A DNA stretch of 64,000 bases from Chionis minor (GCA_013398295.1 VZSF01008944.1:34110-98109), one strand, 5' to 3'; shown: positions 9,491 to 23,135, counted from the stretch's first letter. Notes: a model not told the origin generated them from the sequence alone. A program made the numbers and translations.

Positions 9491-12400
9491 GGCTGTCGAT
9501 GCAAAACTAATATCACTGATAGGTGATATTTTCATTTGTCATTCGTGTGAATTCTGTAATTCTCTGATATTAGCACAGCACAGACAGGCATGGTATAACC
9601 TGTTGATAAATCTGTTTAGGCTGTAAATCACAAGATCGCCAATCAGAACAGTAACATTGTAAAAACAGCTCCCTAATAAAAGTAGCAAAGATTAAGAATA
9701 CTTGCAAATTTCAGGAAAAAAATTGATAAATATATGAAAAGCATTATATAGGACTGCTGCTCATGAATACCCAGCTTAACTCAGGGATATAGAGCGTCCC
9801 ATCTTGTCTAAGTTGCACTGTATGAAAGCATTTTATACATAGTGTTGTGGGTTTAAGTTTATTGTGGCTTTTGGGGGGAAGGACACAATATTAATCACAG
9901 TTTTAGTGTGGGAACTCAGACACAAACCTGGGATATATCTCGTCTAATTTTATGCATGCTGAAGGAATAAATCTAGACTATGGAATACGTTTTTAATTGA
10001 TAATCACTCCATATTTTATATGTTGTTTCTTCTGTCATTTGGTACCTTATGTATCCAAAGTACAGCACTTAAGTGTTTATGTAAATTTGAAGATGTGAGT
10101 AATGCAGGTATTATGCAAGTAAATATGTTATTATTTCGACCTATCTTCCTAACATTTCTTCTGTAAAATAATACCGAAAAAACTCTTTGAAAATGATGAT
10201 CAGCAAAATTGTGTGTTTAAATTAAGCACGTCCTTTGGCAGTCAGCATCTGATATGTAGATATTCAAAAGATAAAAGGAATAATTCAAATAAGATACTTT
10301 ACAATAATGCCATTTTCACGATAAAAATATAATATAAACCAGTTTTTTAGTATTCTTTTTCCTGTCATAGAAATAAATTGCCAGGTGTCCCTATAATGAC
10401 AAAGGTACGCATGACAAAACCACACAGTTGCTGAAATAGATGGCTATCTTGTAAATACACACAGTTTTAGCTGTACTTTGATTTTCTTGGTAAGTTTTCA
10501 TCTGTCTTTTTTTCTGATTTTTCTGATATGACCATCAAAACCGTGTTTACCTTCCTTACCTTTCATACGCTTGATCTAATTCAGGCTAGTTCTCTTGGTG
10601 TAAGCCAAAAGTTTGTGTGTGTGGAGGGGATGCTGAGTTTTATACAGAGGACAATCACCCATTCTATTAATTTTTTGATAGATATTGCATTGGATTGAAG
10701 TATCCAATGTTTCCATGTGCAAGTATGAAACCTATGAAAATATACAGCTGTAGGCAGAGTAGATCATTGGGGTCTACTCTGAGCCATGAAGTAGTTTGGA
10801 TCCCTGACAATACATAAAAGAGATTACAACAAAAGTCAAGTACAACAAATTTTGTGGTGAGGTTGTAAGGCAATACTAAAGCAGAAGATAAATAATATGT
10901 TTCTTTTCTCACAGTTAGCTGCATACTTGAGGTACAACCATTCATCCCTAATTCCACCCACTGAACATAAGTCACCATTCAATGTTCTTCTCTCATCCAC
11001 AGATGAATAATTGACTCCATTGCCTGAAACTGGGTGATGTTTTGACAAGGGAACAGTGGTATCAGAATGCTTGGTACCTCCAACTCTCACAACAGCCATT
11101 AAAAGTTCCTTTTTCCCTTTCTTGTTATGTCTCTAGGAAAGGACAATGAACCATTGCCAGCATTCAGCTGTGAGAGGCGTTTCTTTATGCTGGTAATCCT
11201 GGAATAGTCCCTGCTTGATGAGGTTAAACAGAAATTTTTCACGTATATTTTTTGTTTCGCTTTGTCTGCAGGTGTTAAAAAGAACTGCCATGAATGATGG
11301 TCAGTTTACAGGCATAGGAAAGTCTGAATTACATGCTGGATTTCAGAATGTTTAACTCTTTAATTCCAGCACACAAACATTGAGCATCTTCTTGATCTTT
11401 GCTAATTAGATCTCTAAACACTCTGCAAGGAAAGGCAGAGAAAACACAACTATTGCATACTGGTTTTGTGTTCTCTTGTTCTGCTGTTCTCAATATAAAG
11501 CAATAGTCACCTACAATTAAAATGCAGATTCCTCTTTATACTAGCTTTGTGTTGAACTTAAAATAACATGAAAAGTTTTAAAAATAAAAGTATGGTAAAT
11601 TAAAGTGTGGCAGAGAGAGCTTCTGCGTGACAAATGCTGAGAAACTTTGGGGAAAGCTCAACATAGCTTAAACTACAACAGCATGTAACCTGGAGAGAAC
11701 TGTCAGCAGAGAGCTCAAGATCAAAAGTGCATCAAGGCACTGAGAACAAAAACCGTTTCCAGTTTGATCCTAATGCTCGGGGTGAGAGAATATTATATAA
11801 TTTTTTCTGAAAGCCAATCTACAGGAGATGAACTGAGCTAACTCGTGTTGCCAGAAAGAATGGCACAGTGGCATATGAATACAATCATTATGATTTATTT
11901 CATGCCGATCAATATGATGTCCATATGGTTACTCTGATGGACACATTCCATTCCTGTCTTGATTCTTTCTGTTCATATTTTCTGAGCTGTTCTATAATTA
12001 TTAGAAAGAAATGCCATATATTTAAATGTGCAATAGTGACAATGATGGCAATAAAACAGTGAAGTTATTCTAATAAAAGTGAGACAGATCTGTGTAATCC
12101 ATCAAATATTCACACTCTGTCTGGAAGATAAGCTAATTGGCCTTTTTCTGAGAGAAAGGAAGAATGTTAGGATCTTTCAAACATGCCCTAACAAATACAA
12201 GTGGTATCTAGGAAAAATACAGTACCAATGGAATATGACTCTACTACCCAAAACCGAAGGAAAACGAGTTTGAGTGGATCACTCCTCCACTACTTTCCTC
12301 TCAGAAAAATTCAGTATATTCAGAGTATAATATTGACTAAAAGATCTAACTCAGTGTTCAATAAGGTCATCTTGACGTTTTGGCTCCAAAAGCTTTCATG

Positions 12401-12521
12401 AAGGTTGAGGTCTATTTTTAAGGTGGCAACATTGTCTGTCCTCAGAACTTCTTAAAAAGAAAATATTTCTAGTCAGTGTACTAATTTAATGAACTGAATT
12501 CAGTTATCGCTTAAAATCAAA
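9491..12521. other. AT-rich non-coding DNA with one exon-like open frame
   Basis: No recognised repeat. The only notable item is the minus-strand exon-like frame at 10913-11132, listed separately. The remainder is AT-rich with short chance frames. Confidence 0.65.
10913..11132 (-). CDS. Candidate internal exon of an unidentified minus-strand gene (220 bp)
   Basis: On the minus strand an excellent acceptor (TTGTCCTTTCCTAG|A) is followed by 73 uninterrupted codons and one extra base up to a moderate donor (AACT|GTGAGAA). The peptide begins RHNKKGKKELLMAVVRVGG and ends RDEWLYLKYAAN. It is hydrophilic with no obvious signal or membrane segment. The frame stays open past the donor to 10836, about 99 codons from the acceptor, which is unusual in DNA this AT-rich. 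No domain is recognised. It could be an exon, a decayed coding sequence or a chance frame. Confidence 0.3.
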
Positions 12522-13037
12522 AAGGAGGCCTATAGAGGGTGGAAGCAAGGACAGGTGGACTGGGTGGAATATAGAGAAACTGTCCGAGTGGCCAGGAACC
12601 ATATCAGGCAGGCAAAAGCCCTAAGGGAACTGAATCTGGCCAAGGACAATCAAAGACAATAAGAAAAAATTCTATAGCTATGTCAGGGGAAAAAGGTAGG
12701 ACTTGGGAGGCTGTGGGCCCTCTCCGGAAGGAAACGGGAGACCTGGCCACCCAGGATATGGATAAGGCTGAGGTACTGAATGACTTTTTTGCCTCAGTCT
12801 TCACTGGCAAGGGCTCTAACTGCACTGCCCAAGTCACAGGAGGTAAAACCAGGGGCTCTGAGAATGGAGAACTGCCCACAGTAGGAGAAGATCAGGTTCG
12901 AGACCACCTGAACAACCTGAAAGTGCACAAGTCCATGGGACCTGATGAAATTCATCCATGGGTCCTGAAGGAGCTGGCAGACCAAGTTGCGAAGCCACTT
13001 TCCATCATATTTGAGAAATCGTGGCAGTCTGGTGAAA
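12522..13037 (+). mobile_element. CR1 LINE ORF2 fragment (linker and start of the reverse transcriptase), left of gap
   Basis: The sense strand translates to the CR1 ORF2 region just before and into the reverse transcriptase. Recognisable blocks are [16 protein letters not shown] (from about 12764), [20 protein letters not shown] (about 12896-12955) and [15 protein letters not shown] ending at the gap. Upstream, the block [18 protein letters not shown] lies in a different phase from the later part, with stops between (around 12658-12676), so at least one frameshift is present. The 5' end is truncated: there is no endonuclease or ORF1. This copy is inactive. Confidence 0.92.
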
Positions 13038-13917
13038 NNNNNNNNNNNNNNNNNNNNNNNNNNNNNNNNNNNNNNNNNNNNNNNNNNNNNNNNNNNNNNN
13101 NNNNNNNNNNNNNNNNNNNNNNNNNNNNNNNNNNNNNNNNNNNNNNNNNNNNNNNNNNNNNNNNNNNNNNNNNNNNNNNNNNNNNNNNNNNNNNNNNNNN
13201 NNNNNNNNNNNNNNNNNNNNNNNNNNNNNNNNNNNNNNNNNNNNNNNNNNNNNNNNNNNNNNNNNNNNNNNNNNNNNNNNNNNNNNNNNNNNNNNNNNNN
13301 NNNNNNNNNNNNNNNNNNNNNNNNNNNNNNNNNNNNNNNNNNNNNNNNNNNNNNNNNNNNNNNNNNNNNNNNNNNNNNNNNNNNNNNNNNNNNNNNNNNN
13401 NNNNNNNNNNNNNNNNNNNNNNNNNNNNNNNNNNNNNNNNNNNNNNNNNNNNNNNNNNNNNNNNNNNNNNNNNNNNNNNNNNNNNNNNNNNNNNNNNNNN
13501 NNNNNNNNNNNNNNNNNNNNNNNNNNNNNNNNNNNNNNNNNNNNNNNNNNNNNNNNNNNNNNNNNNNNNNNNNNNNNNNNNNNNNNNNNNNNNNNNNNNN
13601 NNNNNNNNNNNNNNNNNNNNNNNNNNNNNNNNNNNNNNNNNNNNNNNNNNNNNNNNNNNNNNNNNNNNNNNNNNNNNNNNNNNNNNNNNNNNNNNNNNNN
13701 NNNNNNNNNNNNNNNNNNNNNNNNNNNNNNNNNNNNNNNNNNNNNNNNNNNNNNNNNNNNNNNNNNNNNNNNNNNNNNNNNNNNNNNNNNNNNNNNNNNN
13801 NNNNNNNNNNNNNNNNNNNNNNNNNNNNNNNNNNNNNNNNNNNNNNNNNNNNNNNNNNNNNNNNNNNNNNNNNNNNNNNNNNNNNNNNNNNNNNNNNNNN
13901 NNNNNNNNNNNNNNNNN
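13038..13917. other. Assembly gap, 880 N, inside the CR1
   Basis: A run of 880 N separates the reverse transcriptase start (SWQSGE) from the far C-terminal part of the same element. The missing CR1 piece would be about 400 codons in a full-length copy, more than 880 bases. The gap length is therefore an estimate, or the copy is internally shortened. Open frames reported through this gap are artefacts. Confidence 0.98.
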
Positions 13918-14145
13918 ATTAGGAAGAAGTTCTTTACTGTGAGGGTGGTGAGGCACTGGAACAGGTTGCCCAGAGAAGTAGTGGAGGCCCCATCCCTGGA
14001 AGTGTTTAAGGCCAGGCTGGATGGGGCTTTGAGCAACCTGCTCTAGTGAGAGGTGTCCCTGCCCGTGGCAGGGGGGTTGGAACTTGATGATCTTTAAGGT
14101 CCCTTCCAACTCTAACCATTCTGTGATTCTGTGATTCTATGATTG
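13918..14145 (+). mobile_element. CR1 LINE 3' end, right of gap
   Basis: The sequence carries the CR1 C-terminal and 3' UTR hallmarks in order: AGGAAGAAGTTCTTTACTGT, GTGAGGGTGGTGAGGCACTG, GAACAGGTTGCCCAGAGAAG, GTTTAAGGCCAGGCTGGATG, GATGATCTTTAAGGTCCCTT and the 8-mer tail ATTCTGTG ATTCTGTG ATTCTATG. It has the same orientation as the fragment left of the gap, so both are most simply one element of at least 1.6 kb. Confidence 0.95.
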
Positions 14146-14724
14146 CAGTACAGAATATAAGGACACTCACTGAAATATCTTATTTGCCTTAGGTAAACAT
14201 GGTTTAAATATCAGTTCTCAGAATACAAATACAATGAATATTCTTGGACTTATCATTTATTATCATTAAACACAAAATAGCCCCAGAAGAACTGGTAAAG
14301 GCATGAATATTTGTTAAATTTTGTGCGGAAATCTATCATAAGGATGGAGCTTTGTTAAATCTACTGTGTTATCTTCTCAATGCCCTCTTCTGAATCATGA
14401 AATGCAAGTAGAATTATCCATGAGGAACAGCCGCAATCTGGACAAAGATATTGCAGTAGTGAAGAACAGCAGTTCACGCCTGAGAGATTTTATTGTATTT
14501 CAGATCAATTGCTTTATTTTCATCTGAGATTTTTCATTGCAGATTTAGCTGTGTCTCTTGCTTGTGCACTGCTGCTAAGCAGCTTCTCAGTCCAACACAG
14601 AACCAGCAGGACCAGAGAATGAGCAAGTTCTCCTATAGCGAGGGTTTGCAGAAGTTTAAGGGAGGAAAGCACATACTCAGCCTGACTTACCAGTATCACA
14701 CCACCAGATAGGAAATACTCTTAC

Positions 14725-14747
14725 CTCATCCTGAAGCTCAGTAACCT
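14725..14747 (-). CDS. Candidate 23-bp microexon with two nearby donors (minus strand)
   Basis: On the minus strand the tract GGTTTCCTTTTGAGTACAG is a good acceptor. The following 23 bases read, after two carried bases, VTELQDE and stop at the strong donor GATGAG|GTAAGAG. A second strong donor, ACTG|GTAAGTC, follows 34 bases later (exon end 14691) with the same frame still open. The peptide would suit a coiled coil. A chance match is quite possible for so short a segment. Confidence 0.2.
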
Positions 14748-17700
14748 CTGTACTCAAAAGGAAACCTGAATTTAGGCTTTCTACATATTCTGTCTGCCTC
14801 GGAGATGTCAAGGTCCCCATGGTTGCTTTTTCTATCCATCGTTAGCAATGTGACACTGACATAAAGACAAGTTAGGTATCTGCTGGCAGACTGAGTTGAC
14901 ATATGCGTCACAAGGCCCAAGTGCTTGAGCTTTAGCACAGGGAACCTGAGCAAAGAAGGATGTTTTGTCCTTTGGTACAGTAAGGAGCTTTCAGCAAGCC
15001 CCCACCAGACCAGTTTGCATCCAGGGTAGGAGTCAAAGCAGTTATATGGTGACAAAGTCAGGGTCTCACAGAAACATCTGCAGATGACTTTCCAAACCCA
15101 GCCTTATTTTCTTAATACTAGATCTGCTTTTATTAGTGTCATATAATTGAGATGGTATTATAAAAGTCTAGATGTTAATTAATCTGCTGAAATTAAAGAC
15201 ATTTCCAGGAATGTTTTATTGTAAGCTTTCTTAAAAAAACTTTTTTTTTCCACATTTCAGATGAAAACAGCAAGAAAACTGATATTTCTTTTTATCCTTA
15301 TCCTGATTTATAACAGTCTTCTGAAATGCTCTTTTGAAAGCATCTTCTTGTACTAAAAATATTGTACTCTTGAAACACTGTCTTGGAGGATGTAGATATA
15401 ATAGTGATGAGCATTTAAGTTACTCACTCCCAAATGCCATGCTTTTTTCCCCCATCCAGTCGGACAGTTGTATAACTGGTTTATTCCACCTACTCATGCC
15501 ATTTCAGAACCAGACTTCTGGTCTGTCTTAATCTGTAGCACCAGCTGTCCCCTTCTACACAATGACTATCAATCATCTGTTTTATTAAGGTACCGCCTTG
15601 AAGTTCAATCCTGTGGAGCGCCTAGACCATTGAAATTTCTTTTTTCATCAATGTATTGACATGCATTAGGTTAAACATATGTTTTAATGCTTTGGAATTA
15701 GAGGATCCTGCACCACGGAGGACTGTGTCTCTATGCTAGGCTGGGGAGAGATATGGATGTGAGAAATATCTCTTTGCTATCCTTCCCTTTTATGCAAGAG
15801 GGACACATTGAATTTTTAGAAGTTTTTAATTAGACATTTTTGTTCCTTCATGCTAACTGAAAGGAAAGAAGAGGGAGAGCTTCTAGGATTACAAGTTCAT
15901 GTGGTATCAGCACTTTGTTCACAGTAATTAAAGTGCAGTGGGCACAGGGAGTGAAGCCTGGAGGGGACAGATGCCTGAAAGAAGGAGTGCACATAGACAT
16001 TACAGAGACATGATCACAGAAGAAAGTCCCCCACCAAGGGACAGACAGACTTTTTTTGAGACCTTACAGTTATGTTGATGATGAATTTGAACACCTGAAT
16101 TAGCAAAGTTAAATTCGCACAGGCAATGGAAAGAAGGAATTATATAAGGTTATATAAGCATAGTTTATCTTGTTTCCCATGTGGGAATAGTTATACCAGT
16201 TTCTATCTAATCAAATGTATCAACATTAACATTATTTTACCTGTTTAACTAAGCAGGTTCAAGTCTTTGCATTTCAAAATGATCCAACTCTTCCAGCTGA
16301 ATAAATTTAACATAAAACACTGCTTCACAACCAGGCAGAACAAGGGGCACAGTAAGTCACCTAATATATGATAACTCATTAAGTGGCAGTAAATCTGACC
16401 AATTTCACACACGTCACCATATCTTTAAAGTGACATAACTGTATAATAAAACTGCTCACTTCTGATATAAATAGGTACTTACAGTACTCTTTATAAATAC
16501 CCATATGTCACATTGTGCAACAAGCCACAGATGAGAGAAAATGGTTGGCAGTTGTGTGAAAAAGTGACAGTTTTAGAAATAGAAAAGATGGCCCAAAAAA
16601 CCCCAAAGAACTAGACACTGGTAGTGGACAGGCAAAACTGCCATTAAAAGCAGAGGAAACAGAGCTTTCAAGGAGAACCCTTGAAACTGAAAAAGATAGA
16701 GACAAGCAGAAATAGGTACGACTGCAGATATGAGATGTTAGGTCTCAATCTGCTCTTAGTCAAGCAAAAGGCATAATTCTCAGTACACAAGCAAAATGAA
16801 ATTCAAACCAAAGAAACCTGATATACTTCCAAACCAAAGATATACTTCCAGTTTTTCAAAGGGCAAGATATAAAGCAATATACTTAAACAAAGCATATAT
16901 ATTTACTACAGTCAAGTCTAAATATTTTCACCTATTTATAGAGAAAAATTGTATATATCTTTCTACACACATGCAAAATCTGTAGGAGTCTGAAAACTTT
17001 TCCAGGACATCCCCAAAATCTGATTTTTCCCAGCTGTAGATAACATTCCATTTGCATGACAAGAAATCAATTGTGAGCAACAAAGCAACTGTGAAAGCTG
17101 CCTCATTCAAAGTGTTACTTCATAAAAATACTCAAATGTCACCTGGTTCAAATATTTGGCTTATCAAACACTGAATACCAGGGTTATTTGCTAACAAGAT
17201 AGTGACCTGGTGTTAATGTGCAATGAGAAGCCTTATGTGAAAGTCGGGGTAACTCATGGACACCTACCTGCCTATCAGCTCCAGAGAACATGACAGCGCC
17301 TGCCAGAAAGCAGTGTGTTGGCCCCCTCCAGCATCATAGCAAACTAAGTGTGTCAGCTGTGATATGTCACATCAACATGTCTGCTAGGGACTCACCGTTT
17401 TACATTACTCTGATCTTATGGTTCCACCACAGCAGATAAAAATATTCTGCAGCAGCAGCCAGACTTAAAGACATTAAAAAAAATGTTAAAAATAGTAGGC
17501 AATATTCAGGGGTCAATCTGATCTTAAGAAAGGAAAGTAACAAATAATTATTCTATAGGGAGCAGGTTTAAATGAGAAGCTGGTAAGTGACATGCAAGAT
17601 CTGGCCAGCGTTTGAGTAATTCTTTCTTTCTTTCCTCTTGTCCTTCTTCCTTGCTTCTATTTTACAGTGAAGCATTTTATTCTACAGCTGAAAACTTTTT

Positions 17701-18271
17701 TAGAAGATTTTTTGTTAAACTTCGTAGAATCCAGTCATTTCAGCTTTCTAGCTATATTAAGTGTTCTACATACTTCTACTGCCATTTTCCCATGTATAAT
17801 GAACAAAGTACTAAATTATGAAGAAAGCAGTGCAAATCTTCATGAAGAGACAAGAACAATACATTACCAAAGCACCTCCTTCTTAATCTTGGTCTCAGTA
17901 AACTCATTTCACACAGTGAAAAAGCAGTGGAGGTTACTTTAGAACATCGTGCTACTTCTTGGACCTCACTGAAAAGTTATCATTGCAAGCTTCAGGCAAC
18001 TGAACCTCCCTCAGTAACCTGAAATTGTGTCCCTGAGTTTAGTGCACCAAGGCTTTGAGAAGAGCTCCTCAGAAAAAGGCAAATATGCATCCTTTCTCAC
18101 TCATTTTTCTCTGTAATTCTTGCCACAGACTCAGAAGCAACGCTTAAGGAAGACTGCAAACAGGGTCTTATGCTACCCAAGATAAAATACATACCTCCTA
18201 CTCAAGGCTGGGAAAACTGGAGAGCTTTCCCACTGCTCATAAAAGGGCAGAGTTGTGCTGAACATTTTTTT

Positions 18272-18305
18272 ACAATATCCTTCTCTAGACAATATCCTTC
18301 TCTAG
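18272..18305. repeat. Perfect 17-bp tandem duplication
   Basis: The 17-mer ACAATATCCTTCTCTAG occurs twice head to tail with no mismatch. A perfect copy points to a recent duplication, by replication slippage or filled-in staggered break repair. Confidence 0.97.
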
Positions 18306-21300
18306 AGATGTCATTGCTGACTGTAGCTACCAGTGGACGGAGTTTGCACTTCTGGAAGTCAAGAATCATCCAAACTCAACCGGCTTCACATCACAGTGTG
18401 ATGAATTACCTAGGACCATCTCTATCACTCTGTGCAACCTAGTACATTTCCCAGCACCGGGAAAATGTGGCCAGCATATGCAAAGCAGCAACTGCAGAAA
18501 ACAAAATATGGCTTCCCAAAGTCCTCCTAGAATATCTGCAGGCTGACAATAGATTTTTGGGGGAGCGATTTCTTTAAAAGGCTCAAACATCTGGTCAAAG
18601 ATGTGAAAGGATTATTTTCAAGACATAACGCACTGGCGCAGCCTCAGTAATAAGTCACACAATAAACTTTTTCCAGAATAAAGACTTGTAAAGTTTCAAA
18701 GGATTTTCACTTAAGTTTAGACTCAAGTCTCTTGCCTTGCACTAGGCCACAAAATCCAGCTGTCAACCTCGTTCCAGAGTGAAGAGCAAGACAAAGACTT
18801 TTTCCGGAAAGAAAACCCCCACACTCAGGGTAGCTACATTACTGTAGGAACCTAAGTCACCAGCAAACCTCTAGATCTCCTCTGTTCACTTCCTCTGGCA
18901 TATTATAATTATGGCTTTTGGCTTTTCAGTCACAAATTCAATGCAGGTGTTGGGATGACTATTGCTGCATTGTAATGGTATACGAAATAGGGGCAGTACG
19001 GCTCCATCTAAGCTAAATGCCTATTACATGGACACCTGTGATTCCTTCTAGTCCAGTGGTCCTAAATACCAAAGAGGTTTTTGTCTGTAATGCATGGGTG
19101 AAGTGAGGATATCTTTAGAGTGTTTCAAAGCTGCACAGTTTACAGCTGCAGCATTAACCTGCACCATTTGCAGCCCTGCAGGCTGCCTCCCAAAGGAGCT
19201 GCTGCCAGACCTGGTAGGGGACACCAAATGAGGTTACCCAAAGTGTATTACTGTTTTGGTAGTTTGCTTAGTTGGTTTGCTACACTGGTTTTAACTCAAT
19301 AGCAGCATGAGAGGAGACACTGCTAAGCAAAGCAGCAAAACCAAAGCCAAACTTCAAAAGCACCAGGCATCTCTGGTGACTTGGCTTCAGTTATTTTGGT
19401 GGATATCCCAAATATTACATTCAATTGATAAAGGTTCAGTCCCTCTTCCAGTGTTACCTTGGGTTTTGGCAAAGAACCTCCCCCTAGGCTGATATTTGCT
19501 CTGGCTTTGAATGGGTCTTTCCTGAGATTTTGCAGAAAGCCATAAGGTGCAGAGAACACAAAACATTTGTCTGATACGGTTTCCCCTCAAAAGATTTTGA
19601 ATGAAGAGGATGTCTAAAAAATCCTACTAAATAGCCGGTAGGAAACAGGGATTATACCTGACTAAGAGAGTTGGCAGGCTTTCATTGACTGAATGATAGA
19701 CTACCTCTGCAGTGCCCCTTGATTGACTGCTGCAGCCAGGTGGGTACCAGCACCACAGGCAAAAAAACACTAGGTTCTGAGAAACACTCATAACTGGCTG
19801 ACATCTGCTGGCTGCAACCGTGTATTGGCATTACAATCCCACCACTAACTCCATCACGTGTCAGAGAACATACAGCAGACTTTCATGGTGTATTTATATT
19901 CATGTATAATGCAGTTATGTAAGGTACAGGGTTCTACAGGGAAAGGTAAAATGCTATTACTTTTCTAAACAAGTGTTTTAAATTTATTGAAAAAAAAACC
20001 TTCCCAAACCAATCCTAGCTTTATAAAAATCATATAATTTGCTTTATATTTTCTCATTATCCAGTAACTAGTGATTTTTTAAAAGACACTAACAATTTAA
20101 GGGAACTATAAAGCACAGACTGAATATAGAAATAGGTATCTTGGCAGAAATATGCAACTTCTGTAGCACTTGAACTGATTAATTGGCAATAAACTATCTA
20201 ATAAAAGCATGTTATGTCCAATAATATAAAAAATATTCTATACAGAAATGTAAAAAGTAGGGAAAAATTGAAAGAGTCATACCTGAAGGGAAGCAAATAT
20301 GCGTTTTAAGAGAGGGGATTTTTTAACAGTCTGCTTTATTTTGATTGATTTATTATTATGCTCAAATACTTCAATATTATCTAAGTTCCTGTGGTGAGTA
20401 AGAATGTGCAGTATGTTACATAACTGATTAAACCCATTAAAACATTATGGAATAGTACTATTTTAGTATATTAATTTCAATAGGTTAGTTGTACTAATAG
20501 TGCTTTGGCTTTGATTTTTTTTGCCAACGTCTCCCCAACGACCCATTCACAAAATGCATTGAGCCATCACCCTAATGAAAAATCCTGCAAACAATAGGAA
20601 CACATATCTGATTTAATTCATTAATATTGCAACTATTGCAAAAGATAAAATGAAGACTTTACCTTATGCCTTTAGAATACTTTTACTGTATTTATTACTG
20701 CTATTACTCACTGATGGGTTACTATTATTCAGTGATAGTTAACGTGATTTAAGACAACTTCCATTCTTAATAGCATTTCCTAAAAGAACCATTATTACTA
20801 TTAATGTCTTAAATAATACTTAGCCGATGCAATTCTGTTAAGTGAAGAGCTAAAGTAAGTTGGTAACAGAGCGCTTTGAATGTTTTACAGTTTAAAACAA
20901 TCTATAAGGTAGACGTACTGATACCTAACATCAAAACACCTTTTAAGAAGCAGCAAAACTGATAAAATCGTTTGTGAAAATGTCAAAAAAATCTTTTGAA
21001 ATGCAGAATCTTTTTTGTGATTATTCAACATTTGCATAATTAAGCATACAGTTAACCTTGGCACATTATAATATGAGTAATTTAATTACGTCGGCCCGAA
21101 TTTTGCTTGTAGTTTCACAGCCTGTAGTAGTTTAATGATACTATGCTTTAGGCTACTTTCCACCCGTGGGTGACTTCAAGGACATAAACAGCAGCTTCCA
21201 CAGGGGTGATGATAGCATCTGTCCCCAGGCAGCAGGAATGTTCATTCTCAAAGTCCATTTTACAGTACTGAGGTCTTAATCAATAAAACACACTGTAACC

Positions 21301-21569
21301 TTTTAAGGGGAAAAATACATTGCAAGTATAGAAAGGTGCAGTACAGTATCAGGATTAACTTCACTTTCTTAATGCTTTCATTTATTATTAATGGAGGAGA
21401 ATTATAATAACTATCCAATGCAATTTATTATGGTTTATGATCATGGACAGGTATCAACCTCAGGCTTTAGCCACTGCCTTTTTGTATTTGTTCCCATACA
21501 AGATGTAGGGGGAAAACTGCTACTTTTGCTGTATACAAAGATCTGCCAAGTCTCACATACACAGTAAGA

Positions 21570-22640
21570 TGCTCTTTCTCTCAGTCCGCTCTTTTCACGT
21601 CCCTGATATATGCCATCTGCATGGGTTTTATGGCACCATGCCTCCCTCCTGCTCCATTATCCCTTGTGCCAGAGGCAGCTGACTGGCAAGTCCCCAGCTG
21701 GTGGCATCTAGTACACAAAGTTAAGGAGACATTAAAAAAGCATTGAGGCTGTTCTGCACCCCAGGAACCACACACACTCCTCTGCAGTGGAGTCGGACCA
21801 TGGATCCCCCAGCACGGAAGTCCCTCCTGTCTCACGACTGCGCGCTGTTGGGTTAGCCTCAGCCACAGCGAAACTGCTAACTTACAGCCCCACAAAAAAC
21901 CACAACGTTCTTGGGGATATTGATGATTTTACAGATTTTGTTGTTCACTGTACATTCCACATCTGTATATTTTGATGACACACGGTGATTACAGAAGCCA
22001 AGGCACAGAACTACTTAGGCAATTAGCCAGTGAAAACTATCATTCGCAAAGACTAGGACTACAGTAATGAAGGAGCCAGCCAAGCTGCTCCTGCACCCAT
22101 CCATCCTCCCCAGATTTGACAAGTTGTCCAGCATGGCCCTGGCCACTGTCGGTGACCACCTTCTCAGGCTGCCCCAGCTGGCAACACACCAAGAACTGTT
22201 CCCAACGGTTAATTGGCCACAGCCACCCTGAAGAAGGACTGAAAGACTTTAACTGTATGGACATAATTTGTGCCATGCCTCTTTGCCCCAGGACCAGAGT
22301 CTGGTCTCCTTGCCTGTTTCATTTACTAGTAGCCAGCAGAAGGCATGTCCTGTTTTTTAGCCACAAACCCACTCTTCTGCCAGGTGGAACACGACTAAAG
22401 GCCAGTGACTGCTATTAAAATATTTACCCCACTGTAAAAATTCAAGCTGCCTTAGGTTTCTGTTGTTCCTTTTAAAAGCAGATCTTCACATCAGGAGTTG
22501 TGTGCTTCTGCCTTTCCCCAGGGAAACCACGCCAATGCTGCCTCATCTCTCAGGCAGCAGCCAGTCTCTTGTGTACCCTTCAGTACTGCTCTCCACAGAC
22601 TCAGGGAAAAAGAGCCACCTCCCTCCTGTCCCCACTTTTT
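21570..22640. other. GC-richer patch, content not recognised
   Basis: About 1 kb that is less AT-rich than its flanks, with overlapping open frames on both strands (for example 22040-22276 minus and 22116-22418 plus). No domain, splice framework or known repeat signature was identified. It may be an old unclassified transposable element. Confidence 0.35.
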
Positions 22641-23135
22641 TGGTAGTAAGCTTGTCATTAACAACACATAGGAGAATTGGAAAGAAATCCTACTGGTAAA
22701 CAGCAGGATCAGAAAATACTCTTCTTAATACTCTGGCACACCCAGAGAACAATTGTTTATATGCCAGGTTGTTACCAGAAACCCAAGTTTGGTATAGTTT
22801 GTCCCTACTTGAAATTAAATGGACACATTTACTGTTCCAAATTTTGCAGGTGAATCTGGATGTGGAAGCAACTGAAATCATGGCAAAAGTTGACCAACAT
22901 GAAGTGCTCAGGCCTGAGATGTGCTGCAGATGAATATTGCTATTGAAGGACAATGAATATTTGTCCTTTGGCTAATCGTACAGACAGCATAAAAACCCAG
23001 TGCAGGTGGTGTTTGACACTTGGATGGAAGGAAAGAAGAAATGAAAGACACAGAGTCTCACTCAGCCTGATACTTGCCGAGAGCCACATAGCACAGCTTT
23101 GGCATCAGAGCTGAAATCAGGAACCATCACTAAAA

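Noticed and set aside
12680..14109. Open frames of 311-420 codons crossing 13038-13917 on both strands
   Set aside because: They consist mostly of undetermined residues from the N run. Only the CR1 parts at the two ends are real.
17560..17583. 24-bp plus-strand segment between CTATAG and GCTG|GTAAGT
   Set aside because: Open but only eight codons with an ordinary acceptor. Probably chance.
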